Assembly (NCBI GenBank): GCA_016788885.1
Contig: JAEURX010000016.1
Coordinates: 1 to 64,000, forward strand
Direction: 5' to 3'
DNA: 64,000 nucleotides
DNA from: Nitrospira sp.
Lineage (GTDB): Bacteria; Nitrospirota; Nitrospiria; Nitrospirales; Nitrospiraceae
Shown here: piece by piece, positions 9,620 through 18,231 of the stretch
Position numbering within the stretch: the stretch's first letter is position 1
Layout: each line of letters starts with the position of its first letter
Made by a program: the position numbers and the translations under genes
Notes under the pieces: generated by a model
What the model saw: only the letters and a program-made list of their open reading frames with translations
Databases searched by the model: none
What the model was told of the DNA's origin: nothing

Positions 9620-10258
9620 ATGAGGGATACCGTGAATGACAGGGCGGATTATCAGGTCTTGGTGTGGGAGCGGGACGGTAAGTATTATGGCGGCATTCGC
9701 GAGTTGGGAATTCTCGAGACGAGCACCGATATTGCCGTGTTGTGGGGGCAGATCGAGGAGCGGAAACAAGAGTTGATCCGTAAGTTCGTGGAAGGTGGTA
9801 TTGAAGATGAGTTGCCGCCGCCCCTAGCGACGAAGAACACGTGGGCGCGATATCGGTCGGTCACTCGAGAAGATGCCCCTGATGATGATGCTAGTCGCGG
9901 GATCGGCGGAAACGGCGTTCGCAGCTATGTCGCCAAAGCGGTCATTGCGGTGACCGGAATCTTGGTGTGCACGCTTGTGGCTAGTCAGTATCTGGAAGCG
10001 GCCGTATCTAAGCTGACGTCCAAAAGAATTATCGTGCGTGAGATTCTTCAAGATTTTGCCGCCAATCTCGAGACCTTGCCGGAGGTCAAGCGTGAGTCGT
10101 TGCATCGCTCCTTACAGGTAATTGCGAGTAATCTGCGTCCCTTTGTGCAAGATCTGCGGCCTCTGTTGAGTGATTCGTCATCCTCCCCCTGCAGCGATTC
10201 TTGCGGAGGACAATCCCTTGGGGCAGTGAAAGCGCCTGGTCAGGGGAGGGGAAGATGA
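9620..10258 (+). CDS. Single-pass membrane protein with HicB-like N-terminal segment
   Basis: I do not recognise this protein as a named family. Residues about 10-65 (YQVLVWERDGKYYGGIRELG, then a helix ending in GIEDELPPP) follow the pattern of HicB-type partial-RNaseH antitoxin domains, where a DGxY strand is followed by a helix and a closing E-L-P-x-P. After a polar linker, one hydrophobic helix (about 112-133, IAVTGILVCTLVASQYLEAA) and a mostly helical C-terminal part follow, ending in a Ser/Cys/Gly-rich tail. ATG 9620 is used; GTG 9632, four bases after AGGGA, is an alternative. It stands directly before the giant GT-C-like protein. No HicA-like toxin is next to it. Confidence 0.6.
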   Translation: MRDTVNDRADYQVLVWERDGKYYGGIRELGILETSTDIAVLWGQIEERKQELIRKFVEGGIEDELPPPLATKNTWARYRSVTREDAPDDDASRGIGGNGVRSYVAKAVIAVTGILVCTLVASQYLEAAVSKLTSKRIIVREILQDFAANLETLPEVKRESLHRSLQVIASNLRPFVQDLRPLLSDSSSSPCSDSCGGQSLGAVKAPGQGRGR

Positions 10259-10294
10259 CTATACCTACAGCCGTACCAACTGCTGATTGGCCAC

Positions 10295-12850
10295 ATGTTT
10301 GAGACTGAGGAGCAGGCGACGGATGCGTACGTTGATCAATGCCAGCAGAGGCTCACCTTGTGGTTTGCGCTCGCATTCATGGCGATCTATGGGCTTCACC
10401 TTGTGGGGCTCTATTCGATGATCCCTGCTTCCATACGGCTCCCCCTGTGTGGATTTGTGTTTTGTATGGGCCCAGGATTTGCGCTCTTCTCAATCCTCTC
10501 GTACTCACGGAACTCCCGGTATCCCTACCTCACCTTGCTGGTGCTGTCGTGTTCGTTAGGTCTCACCTATAACTTTATTGCAAACGTTGCAATATACGTG
10601 TTCCAGCCTTCGCTGGCGCAAGCTATGGAAGTGTATTTGTTGCTTGCGTGCCTACTGTATCTCGCCGTACTCGCAGCATCGGGCAAGCAAGGGCGGGTGC
10701 CCTGGGACGCGTTGCGACGGATTCAATGGCCTGCTGTGGTTGGATGCGGCGCGATACTCATTCTCTGGTCGGTGGTGATTTCGAATAAGACTCCTGCTGG
10801 TTTGTACGTGGAAGAGTTAGTCATTCTTCGAAAACTGTTCGAAAACTCTTCAATCAGCATGACCAATATCGCCTTTCATGCCGATGAGTACACCACGTAT
10901 TTCTTTGTGCCGTTCTATCAGATGCTCGCCATGAGTGCGCAGTTTTCAGGGATAGATATCCTGGATGTACAGCAGGGGCTCTGGCCGTTCACCGCCGCTG
11001 TATCGTTGCTGTGTCTTGCAGCGATAACGCGCCAGATTACCAGGCGATGGGCCGCAGTCGCCGCAATCGTATGTATGGGAATTATCCATGGGTTATTTCT
11101 GCCGCAGCCGATGTCGAATGCGTTGACTGTCTTTGCACCGTTTCCGGATCGCTATGCGTTCGCAGCGGGCGTGCTGGTGCCGTTAGCCATGTTTCATTTT
11201 TTGATTCACATGGCTGAGCGAAAGATCAATATTCCAGCGTTCATTGGCTTGGTGTATTTGATCGTAGAGATGACGTTCATCCATGCGCGAGAAACCCTCT
11301 TCTTCGTCGGCATGATGGTTGTGACGGGGTTTGTGATGCTGCTGAACTACCGAGAGCGAAAGCATGACCTCGTGCGGGTTCTGTGGCTGCTGGGAGTCGT
11401 CGGCTTAGTATTGCTGGCATATCGGCAGATCAATTTAGCCCTCCAGCCTGACCTCGGCCGCTTTCTTTCGCACCTTCGTGAGGACATGGTTGCTCAATTG
11501 CAGCGAGGTTTGGATGCGCATGGAGTATTGACGCTCCTGGGAGTTCCTCAGTTACACCTCGATCAGTACGATACGTTCCCGTACCAGCATCATTTCCCCT
11601 ATTGGTGGTTTACTCCTGGTTTGGCATTCGTCCCGGCCGCCCTGTGCCTTCTGCCGTTGTATGTCATGGTTGTGGACCGGTTCGCACTGTTGGTGCTGCC
11701 GTTGGCGATTGTCGGATTCGGACTCTTTTCCCTCTTCCAGGGATTGCATCTCGTGGCCGGTATCATCGTCGGCGTTCCGTTCATCTTTGATGTATTTTCC
11801 GTTCTGTTTATTCTCCTTGCGGTTGTGTTTGCCGATACTCTTGCCCTCGTGAGTGCCCTTCTTGCGACTCCGAACGAAGGATCACTACGAAGAGTTGGCC
11901 TCTGGGGGCTTGCACTGATTGCAGGGGTAGTGACCGTTGAATTGGCTGTGAACCGGAATAATCCTGAAGGCTTCGCCACGGGGGGAGTCATCTCGGAAAT
12001 TGCCTTATACGGAGGCGCCCTAGCTGGTCTTCTTATCCGAGCGGGTCATTTGCGACGTAACGATGTCGGCAAAGATAGTCGGATCGGAGTGCAACACTCG
12101 TACGAAAATTCCTGCAAAGGCAAGCATGCTTGGCTTGTGCCGGGTCGTAAGGTACTGGCCGCATTGATCCTGGCAAGGCCGCGTGCACTGGTCTTCACAA
12201 CGGTCTGTGTCACAGGCGCGTTGATGGTGCAGGCGTTGTGGGTGACGGTCTGGCCGCATCGAGCAATAGGGGCTTCGGAGCGTGTGAAGAATCACGTCGG
12301 CCCGGAAGACATGGTGGCTGCTCGATATAACCAGCGTGACCGGCAACATCTCTTCCATGTCGCTCCGGACCTGTCGTGGCGGCTCCCACCAGCCATCATC
12401 TCCTATATCCGGCGAGAGATTCCCGAGTTGCAAACCTGGTTTGGTGGCCATACTATGCCAGTGCTGATAGTAAGTAATCAGTACGCTCCAGTTCTGAGTG
12501 TGGCGGGGAGCTTGAATTCGGGATTTTTCTCAAATGTTCCTTTTGTTGAGAAAATACAAGGCGAGGCTGCAGCTAAGCAGTTCCGCGTATCATCAGGGGT
12601 GTTGCAATTAGGGGATTTCTCTCGCCTCCTTGAGGTGAGCCGTGATATACGGGAGCCGCTCGAACTCTTGCGGGAGTATGGCGTGCAATGGATTATGACG
12701 AGGCCTGTAGAGGGTGAAGCGATCGATCGTGTGCTCGCGAACGATCCCCAGGCACGGGCGGCTTTGGAGTTTCGGTTTGAATCGGAAGACTATCGTATTT
12801 ACCGACTTCGTCCCCACGAAGGAGAACCTCCTCTGCACGATAGACTCTAG
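10295..12850 (+). CDS. Large polytopic membrane protein, putative GT-C-type glycosyltransferase
   Basis: 851 residues with roughly 15-16 predicted membrane helices in the first 680 and a soluble C-terminal domain of about 170. The first long extracytoplasmic loop, after about five helices, contains acidic residues (VEELVILRKL and AFHADEYTTYFFVPFYQ), the position where GT-C enzymes such as ArnT/PMT families keep the catalytic Asp/Glu. The C-terminal domain (LEVSRDIREPLELLREYGVQ, FESEDYRIYRL) is like the soluble tails of other uncharacterised GT-C-like proteins. If correct, it transfers a sugar from a polyprenyl-phosphate donor outside the membrane. No catalytic residue can be proven from sequence alone; a polymerase or transporter role is possible. 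Confidence 0.62.
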   Translation: MFETEEQATDAYVDQCQQRLTLWFALAFMAIYGLHLVGLYSMIPASIRLPLCGFVFCMGPGFALFSILSYSRNSRYPYLTLLVLSCSLGLTYNFIANVAIYVFQPSLAQAMEVYLLLACLLYLAVLAASGKQGRVPWDALRRIQWPAVVGCGAILILWSVVISNKTPAGLYVEELVILRKLFENSSISMTNIAFHADEYTTYFFVPFYQMLAMSAQFSGIDILDVQQGLWPFTAAVSLLCLAAITRQITRRWAAVAAIVCMGIIHGLFLPQPMSNALTVFAPFPDRYAFAAGVLVPLAMFHFLIHMAERKINIPAFIGLVYLIVEMTFIHARETLFFVGMMVVTGFVMLLNYRERKHDLVRVLWLLGVVGLVLLAYRQINLALQPDLGRFLSHLREDMVAQLQRGLDAHGVLTLLGVPQLHLDQYDTFPYQHHFPYWWFTPGLAFVPAALCLLPLYVMVVDRFALLVLPLAIVGFGLFSLFQGLHLVAGIIVGVPFIFDVFSVLFILLAVVFADTLALVSALLATPNEGSLRRVGLWGLALIAGVVTVELAVNRNNPEGFATGGVISEIALYGGALAGLLIRAGHLRRNDVGKDSRIGVQHSYENSCKGKHAWLVPGRKVLAALILARPRALVFTTVCVTGALMVQALWVTVWPHRAIGASERVKNHVGPEDMVAARYNQRDRQHLFHVAPDLSWRLPPAIISYIRREIPELQTWFGGHTMPVLIVSNQYAPVLSVAGSLNSGFFSNVPFVEKIQGEAAAKQFRVSSGVLQLGDFSRLLEVSRDIREPLELLREYGVQWIMTRPVEGEAIDRVLANDPQARAALEFRFESEDYRIYRLRPHEGEPPLHDRL

Positions 12851-12871
12851 AGTGTACGGTCAATACTACCT

Positions 12872-13903
12872 ATGGGAGAAAAGAAAATACACTGGTTGGT
12901 GATCTGTGCAAAATCTCTCATGGCTGTTGGTATTGTGTGGTATCTCCTGTCCACCGGTGCTGTGGATTGGACGAAAGTGCAGTCGTTGAGGGAACACCCG
13001 TTTGCCGTGGGTGGTGTCATCGCGATCTTTCTCCTGATGTATGCAATATCGGTCGTACGTTGGCGGATGCTGCTTTCCTGCCAGGATATTCCGCTCACTC
13101 TTCGCGATGCCAGCGAGGCAACATGGTTCTCGCTGTTTCTGAACTGTATTTTGCCAGGCGGAGGATTTGGCGGCGACACGTATCGTGTTGCCTATGTCGC
13201 ATGTCGATTTCCCGTTAATCGCGCCGCTGGGGTTGTGTCAGTCCTTGTTGACCGCGGTCTTGGGTTCTATGCGCTCGTGTCAGTCGCGGCGTTCGTGGCG
13301 CTGGCCTACCTGCAGCTGGTGATGTCGGATCCCGTCCTGATGGCACTGGCCGTCTGTGCCGGGTTAGTGACAGTGGGTGGCGCTCTGCTGGCAATCATCG
13401 CAGGAATCTGCGCACCTGACGCGGTCGTGACGCATGCCGGGGATGCCGTCCACTCATCCGCCGCAGGCATTCGGCGAATCGTGGCGGCGGTCCGACAGGC
13501 CACGGGGCTCTATATGAGAGCTCCGCTCACACTGTGTGCTGCCTTAGGCCTGTCTTTGGTCATTCAAGCACTGGCTATCATCGCCGTGATGATTCTTGGT
13601 GTGGCGATGGAATTTACGCATATGTCCCCCACCGATTATGTGTTCGCCGCTCCATGGGGCTGGCTGGCCAATTTGTTTCCGCTCACTCTAGGAGGGATCG
13701 GCGTGGGCGAAGTGGCGTTCGAAAAAGTCTGTCACTTGATCAAAGTCGGTGATGCGACAGGAGGGTATGCGACCATTTTTCTCGGCTACCGTGTGCTGGC
13801 GACTGGGGCAACCCTGCCGGGCCTGATATTGTGGCTATTGTCCGCCAAGTCTTGGAAAGGCTTCACTCAACCTTGCGAAGTAATGGAAGGAGTGCGCGAG
13901 TGA
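12872..13903 (+). CDS. UPF0104 / LPG synthase TM-domain family membrane protein
   Basis: Eight-helix integral membrane protein of the lysylphosphatidylglycerol synthase TM/AglD family (343 residues, no catalytic tail). Family signatures are VVRWRMLL after the second helix, LFLNCILPGGGFGGDTYRV and VSVLVDRGLGFYAL, and near the end NLFPLTLGGIGVGEVAFEKV. These proteins are thought to be lipid or lipid-linked glycan flippases or accessory factors. The gene is 21 bases after the GT-C-like gene and its stop overlaps the next GTG start, so it is part of the glycan operon. Confidence 0.82.
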   Translation: MGEKKIHWLVICAKSLMAVGIVWYLLSTGAVDWTKVQSLREHPFAVGGVIAIFLLMYAISVVRWRMLLSCQDIPLTLRDASEATWFSLFLNCILPGGGFGGDTYRVAYVACRFPVNRAAGVVSVLVDRGLGFYALVSVAAFVALAYLQLVMSDPVLMALAVCAGLVTVGGALLAIIAGICAPDAVVTHAGDAVHSSAAGIRRIVAAVRQATGLYMRAPLTLCAALGLSLVIQALAIIAVMILGVAMEFTHMSPTDYVFAAPWGWLANLFPLTLGGIGVGEVAFEKVCHLIKVGDATGGYATIFLGYRVLATGATLPGLILWLLSAKSWKGFTQPCEVMEGVRE

Positions 13904-14523
13904 CAGGGCTACGTAACATTCTGAGCCTTCCGGAAGCCTATCGTTGGATGCGCGAAGGTCTTGGCCTTAATCGATGGCTTCGGAGCTACGTCCAGCAATA
14001 TATCAAGCCGGAGCCTGGAGCTCGTATTCTGGATATCGGATGTGGCACGGGTGAGGTCGTTCGGTATTTGGCCGGAACGACATACGTCGGTTTCGACCAC
14101 CATCCCCCCTACATCGAGTATGCCGTGCGTATATTCGGAGATCGCGGGCGGTTTGTCTTGGGGGATGTCGCCGACCATTTGCCGGAACTTGAAGGGCAGT
14201 TTGATCTTGTCATGGCTAATGGCGTGTTGCATCATCTCAATGACACGTTGGCCCAACGAGCGTTTCAGCTCGGCGCGGCAGTTCTTCAGAAAGGTGGACG
14301 GATGATCACCGTGGATCCTTGTTTTTACGAAGGACAAGGCGCGCTCACGAGACTGATCGTCAGTCATGATCGAGGCGAATATGTGCGGCCTTTCGATCGA
14401 TATGCCAAGTTGACGAAAAGTTCGTTTCGTTTCGTTGACAGCGCGCTCTGGGCTGGGAACTTCCCGATTCCATTTTCTGTCGCCATCGTGCAATGTCGAA
14501 ACGAGGTCTTCCAATCCTCATGA
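13900..14523 (+). CDS. Class I SAM-dependent methyltransferase
   Basis: About 207 residues, Rossmann methyltransferase. Motif I is RILDIGCGTGEVVRYLAG, the acidic residue after strand 2 is in VGFDHHPPYIEYA, motif II region is GDVADHLPE and motif IV is FDLVMANGVLHHLND. I choose GTG 13900, which overlaps the previous stop (GTGA) and has GGAAGGAG at 13885-13892, over the upstream in-frame start at 13831 buried in the preceding gene. Most likely methylates a sugar or lipid-linked glycan made by its neighbours; substrate unknown. Confidence 0.86.
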   Translation: MTGLRNILSLPEAYRWMREGLGLNRWLRSYVQQYIKPEPGARILDIGCGTGEVVRYLAGTTYVGFDHHPPYIEYAVRIFGDRGRFVLGDVADHLPELEGQFDLVMANGVLHHLNDTLAQRAFQLGAAVLQKGGRMITVDPCFYEGQGALTRLIVSHDRGEYVRPFDRYAKLTKSSFRFVDSALWAGNFPIPFSVAIVQCRNEVFQSS

Positions 14524-15470
14524 TGGATTCACCGGTCTTGCCTGGTTCTTCCGCTACCTCGCTCAAGCCGTCACTGGTACCTTCGCACAGTCCCTCGACT
14601 AAATTTGATCGATCAGTTTCCCTGCTTACCTGGGGGTTGAATGAAGAAGATTTGGTTCAGGACTTTTTAGACCGAGCCTTCTTGACCTTGCGTGAGACTG
14701 TGGTGGACTATGAGATCGTCTTTGTCAACGACGGCAGCTCGGATCGGACGGGGGCGATTCTTGAGTCGTATTGTAAAACGGAACCGCGGCTCAAGGTCAT
14801 CACGAACCAGACCAATCTCAATGTGGGTCTGTCCTGTCGGCGAGCGGTTGACTCGGCCACAAAAGAATTTCTCTTCTGGCAGACGGTAGACTGGTCCTAC
14901 GACATCAGCGATCTCCGCCTCTATCTCGAATTGCTGCGGTATTATGACGTGGTGCAAGGGGTTCGACCGGTTCCTGAGCGGTTATTGAGTCACATCCCCC
15001 TCCTGCGTTCCCTGTATCGCGTGAAGACTCGGTCTGATAACTTTAAGAAGGCGCTGATTTCTCTCAGCAATTACTATGTTCAACGTCTCCTCTTTGGCGT
15101 GCCGTTTCACGATTTCCAGAATGTGACCTTTTATCCCACCAAGCTTGCGCAGTCCCTTGGCCTCCAGGCCAGGACTCCTTTTGTGAACCCTGAAATGTTG
15201 ATTCGGGCCTATTACCGCGGGGCGACATTTATTGAGGTTCCGATCGCGTTTATTCCACGCTCGAAAGGGCATGCAAAAGGCGCGAAGCTCACGACGGTGT
15301 GTCGGACAATAAAAGATGTCTTGATCAATTGGGTTCGATGGGGATGGAGGGTGCGGTTTGGTGCAAGGCATGAGGCCACGAAGGGAAGTATCGTGCGAGT
15401 GGCAGAACCGTTTGCACTTCCTGACTATGTGCTCGCATGTACTGTTCCTCTCTTCAAACGTTTTCGCTAA
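14520..15470 (+). CDS. GT2 family glycosyltransferase (DPM1-like)
   Basis: GT-A fold glycosyltransferase of about 316 residues. YEIVFVNDGSSDRTGAILES is the nucleotide-binding strand and DGSSD motif; the segment around FWQTVDWSYDISDLRLYLEL replaces the usual DADLQD with TVDWSYD, an unusual metal site. The end (PFVNPEMLIRAYYRG, IEVPIAFIPRSKG) is like polyprenyl-phosphate hexose synthases, but no C-terminal membrane helices are present. ATG 14520 overlaps the previous stop (ATGA); an ATG at 14493 has no ribosome site. May make a polyprenyl-linked donor for the GT-C-like protein; this is inference. Confidence 0.8.
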   Translation: MMDSPVLPGSSATSLKPSLVPSHSPSTKFDRSVSLLTWGLNEEDLVQDFLDRAFLTLRETVVDYEIVFVNDGSSDRTGAILESYCKTEPRLKVITNQTNLNVGLSCRRAVDSATKEFLFWQTVDWSYDISDLRLYLELLRYYDVVQGVRPVPERLLSHIPLLRSLYRVKTRSDNFKKALISLSNYYVQRLLFGVPFHDFQNVTFYPTKLAQSLGLQARTPFVNPEMLIRAYYRGATFIEVPIAFIPRSKGHAKGAKLTTVCRTIKDVLINWVRWGWRVRFGARHEATKGSIVRVAEPFALPDYVLACTVPLFKRFR

Positions 15471-15593
15471 GATGCGAAGGTAGTGCAGCCGACATCAGGC
15501 AGCGCATTGGTCTGCGATGTCGCGGTGAGATGTGTGCCGTTTGCAGCATGGTCGGACAGGTGTAAGAATTGTCGATAACCAGGAGTATATATT

Positions 15594-16712
15594 GTGACAA
15601 CCAAGCCGCTAGTGGTCGCCCCAAGCGAAAAAGCCTATGGGCTGAAGCCCGGGGCCGAAGAGTTTCCGCTGATGGTCATTATCTCCATTATTTATCCATG
15701 CAATATGGGGTGTCCAAACTGTCCCTATACGGATACCAATTCTGAATTGCGACGGTTCTACCGTGAGCACGATGGCGATTTAATCCCGGTGAAGTTATGG
15801 GAGAAAATTGCTGATGAGTGTGGTCCGTATGGCGCATGGATGCGCTGTACCGGTGGTGGCGAACCCATGCTCCATCCGAAAATGGTCGAGATGATTGAAT
15901 ATGCCAAGGCGAAAGGGGCCAGAGTCTGGTTAAACACCAACGGAAGTATGTTTGGCCCAAACGCCAAGCATCGTGAACGGTTGGAACGCGTAATCCGGGC
16001 CGGGATTGATCTCATCGAATTCTCGATGGATGCGGCGGATGCCGACACCTATGCGGTGTTGCGTCCACCGCGAAGCGGGAAGACGGGAGATCCGGAGCAG
16101 TGGTGGGCGAAACACGTCGGTAATGTACGTGCCGCGTTGGATCTTCGAAAGCAGCATGTGGCGACTACCCGAGTGGTCACTTCCATCATTCGCCAGGAAG
16201 CGATCGACGGCCGACTGGATGACGCGGTTCAGTTTTGGCTGAAGGATGTGGGGGTGGATGAGGTCATTACCAGGAAGTTTCTTTCCTGGGATGATAATAC
16301 GACGATTCAGCTTGGAAAAACTCTCGACCGACATTTGTATGCGGACCTGCCGACACAAAAGAAGGAACCGTGCGTCTGGCCGTTTGAGCGGTTGAATGTG
16401 GATACCTTAGGACGGATTGCCCTTTGCGGGCAGGACATTTCCTTCAAGACCTCTGAGCTATTTCCCAACGTGAAGGACACAAGTCTTAAGGAAATTTGGC
16501 AGGGGGAAATGTTCACGTGGTATCGCAAGATGCATCTCGAGGGCCGAGGCGCTGAATGTTTTCCCTGCCGCGGATGTTCGGCCTGGTTCGCTGGTATTCG
16601 TGATTGGGACCATGGGTGGCAGAAGGTCCTACGGAACTCGGGGGATCATTTAAAAGAAGTGATGCGAAGAGATCTAGGGGTGGAGGTTGAGGTCTTCCAA
16701 CCGAAAGTCTAG
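15594..16712 (+). CDS. Radical SAM/SPASM-type protein
   Basis: 372 residues. CNMGCPNCPY is the CxxxCxxC 4Fe-4S/SAM motif near residue 38; RCTGGGEPMLHPKMVEMI is the GGE motif that binds the SAM amino group; VWLNTNGSMF and IDLIEFSMDAADADTY match later barrel strands. The C-terminal part has clustered cysteines (CVWPF, IALCGQD, CFPCRGCSAW) as in SPASM/twitch auxiliary cluster domains. Start GTG 15594 with AGGAG at 15581-15585. It is followed by a formyltransferase gene 28 bases later. Substrate could be a sugar or a peptide; none can be assigned. Confidence 0.85.
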   Translation: MTTKPLVVAPSEKAYGLKPGAEEFPLMVIISIIYPCNMGCPNCPYTDTNSELRRFYREHDGDLIPVKLWEKIADECGPYGAWMRCTGGGEPMLHPKMVEMIEYAKAKGARVWLNTNGSMFGPNAKHRERLERVIRAGIDLIEFSMDAADADTYAVLRPPRSGKTGDPEQWWAKHVGNVRAALDLRKQHVATTRVVTSIIRQEAIDGRLDDAVQFWLKDVGVDEVITRKFLSWDDNTTIQLGKTLDRHLYADLPTQKKEPCVWPFERLNVDTLGRIALCGQDISFKTSELFPNVKDTSLKEIWQGEMFTWYRKMHLEGRGAECFPCRGCSAWFAGIRDWDHGWQKVLRNSGDHLKEVMRRDLGVEVEVFQPKV

Positions 16713-16740
16713 ATTGGAGCTGAGCATATAGGGTGAGCGT

Positions 16741-17700
16741 ATGTCGGAGAAGGAATCCGTTCGTGACACGGCTGGGGCGCGGGGTGGGCGGGTTATTGTT
16801 TTTGGGTATGGCGAATTAGGCGCCGCAGCCGTCACGGCGCTAGTCTCGGCTGGAGCGCAGGTAGTTGCCGTGGTGGCCCCTTCGAATCGGTCCGGCGATG
16901 ATGTCCTCTTCATGAAAGAGTTCGCTCGCACGCAGCGGCTTCCGGTGCTCGTGCAGCCGCCACGGAAGGCGATTGAGCCGTTCGTCCTCGACCTGAAAAA
17001 GCTTGAACCGGATGTCATTGTGGTGTGGTCATACCCGATGATTCTTCCGCTTGATGTGATTCAAGTCCCCCGGCAAGGTACGGTCAATGTTCATGGCGGC
17101 CTATTGCCTGAATATCGAGGCGGGCATGTCATGCAGTGGGCCATCATCAATGGTGAAGTGGAGACGGGCGTGGCGCTTCATTATATGGATGAAGGTATCG
17201 ATACCGGGCCAATCATTGCCCAAGGGCGTTTTCCCATTCAGCAGGATGACGATGCTGCGACGGTACGACAGAAACTGAAGACGACGGGAATTGCCCTGCT
17301 TCAGGAATGGTGGCCCGCGATTGCGGAAGGGCGCGCCTCAAAGATTCCGCAGGATGAAACGAAAGCCACATATCATCGGCTTCGTACTCAGGATGATGGC
17401 GTGATCGATTGGTCGGTTACGAGCACCGCGATCTGCCGCTTGGTGAAGGCGCTCGTTCGTCCGTGGCCAGGCGCGTTCACTTTCTTGAATGGGCGGAAGC
17501 TAGTAATATGGAAGTCCCGTGCGCTTCAGGGATCGGCTGGAGGACCGCCGGGCCTGGTCACTCAGATCGATGAGCAAGGGGCGAGGGTGCTGACCGGCGA
17601 TGGCGCAGTTCTCATTGAAGAATCCGAAATGGATGGCCGGCGGAGTGTGGGGATGCAGGTGCAGCAAATTCTGCGAGTCGGGGACCGCGTAGGTGCTTGA
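16741..17700 (+). CDS. Formyltransferase family protein, probable sugar N-formyltransferase
   Basis: Fold of Fmt/ArnA-N formyltransferases, 319 residues: uses 10-formyl-tetrahydrofolate to formylate an amine. VNVHGGLLPEYRGGHVMQW contains the catalytic Asn and His and the LLPxYRG loop; YMDEGIDTGPIIAQG contains the catalytic Asp. The C-terminal part (RPWPGAFTFLNGRKLVIWKS) is the OB-like domain. A house-keeping Fmt is unlikely because the gene is deep in a glycan cluster without def, and the first 17 residues are an unusual extension. With the dehydratase (22.4 kb) and aminotransferase (23.4 kb) it could make an N-formyl amino-deoxy sugar. Confidence 0.82.
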   Translation: MSEKESVRDTAGARGGRVIVFGYGELGAAAVTALVSAGAQVVAVVAPSNRSGDDVLFMKEFARTQRLPVLVQPPRKAIEPFVLDLKKLEPDVIVVWSYPMILPLDVIQVPRQGTVNVHGGLLPEYRGGHVMQWAIINGEVETGVALHYMDEGIDTGPIIAQGRFPIQQDDDAATVRQKLKTTGIALLQEWWPAIAEGRASKIPQDETKATYHRLRTQDDGVIDWSVTSTAICRLVKALVRPWPGAFTFLNGRKLVIWKSRALQGSAGGPPGLVTQIDEQGARVLTGDGAVLIEESEMDGRRSVGMQVQQILRVGDRVGA

Positions 17701-17725
17701 GGGGCTGGATGGAATGGAGATCACC

Positions 17726-18160
17726 ATGAGCGTATTTGAGCCGGTCCATGTCATCTACGACGGGCAGTGTCGCTTTTGCCTTCGCAGCTTAAAGATATTC
17801 AGTGCCACCGACCTCATGCAGGTATTTCGATTTCATGACGCCCACGATGAGCAATCGATTGCTGCGGCGTTTCCTGAGTTAACGCATGCGGATTTTGACA
17901 ATGCGATGTTTGCCGTCACGGAACGGCGGGTAGTCTATCGGGGATTCTTTGCCTTTCGCCGCATGATTTGGAGCAGTCCGCTGATGTGGCTCCTCATCCC
18001 GGTGTTTTATTTTCCCGGTGCAACCTTTGTGGGGACTCGTGTCTATGCATGGGTGGCCAAGAATCGACTGAAGTTTGGTTGTGGCTCGGAGGCCTGCACA
18101 CTTCCAGTTCACCCTCCCAAGGGATCTTCCCCTGACCATATTGATGCTGTGCCTCATTAG
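17726..18160 (+). CDS. DCC family (DUF393) thiol-disulfide oxidoreductase-like protein
   Basis: About 144 residues. VIYDGQCRFCLRSLKIF has the DxxCxxC motif that names this thioredoxin-like family, and the C-terminal YAWVAKNRLKFGCGSEAC segment is also typical. One hydrophobic stretch (about 88-104, PLMWLLIPVFYFPGATF) may dip into the membrane. ATG 17726 with GGAG at 17715-17718 is preferred over upstream starts that overlap the formyltransferase. The next gene encodes an HTTM-like membrane protein; DCC domains are known to occur with or fused to HTTM domains, so the two probably work together. Confidence 0.82.
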   Translation: MSVFEPVHVIYDGQCRFCLRSLKIFSATDLMQVFRFHDAHDEQSIAAAFPELTHADFDNAMFAVTERRVVYRGFFAFRRMIWSSPLMWLLIPVFYFPGATFVGTRVYAWVAKNRLKFGCGSEACTLPVHPPKGSSPDHIDAVPH

Positions 18161-18231
18161 GATGCGCGGAGTGTTTCATGTTGCCGGAACGGTCGGACCA
18201 TTCATGCTGAAGGGAAAGGGGTGAGCTCCAT

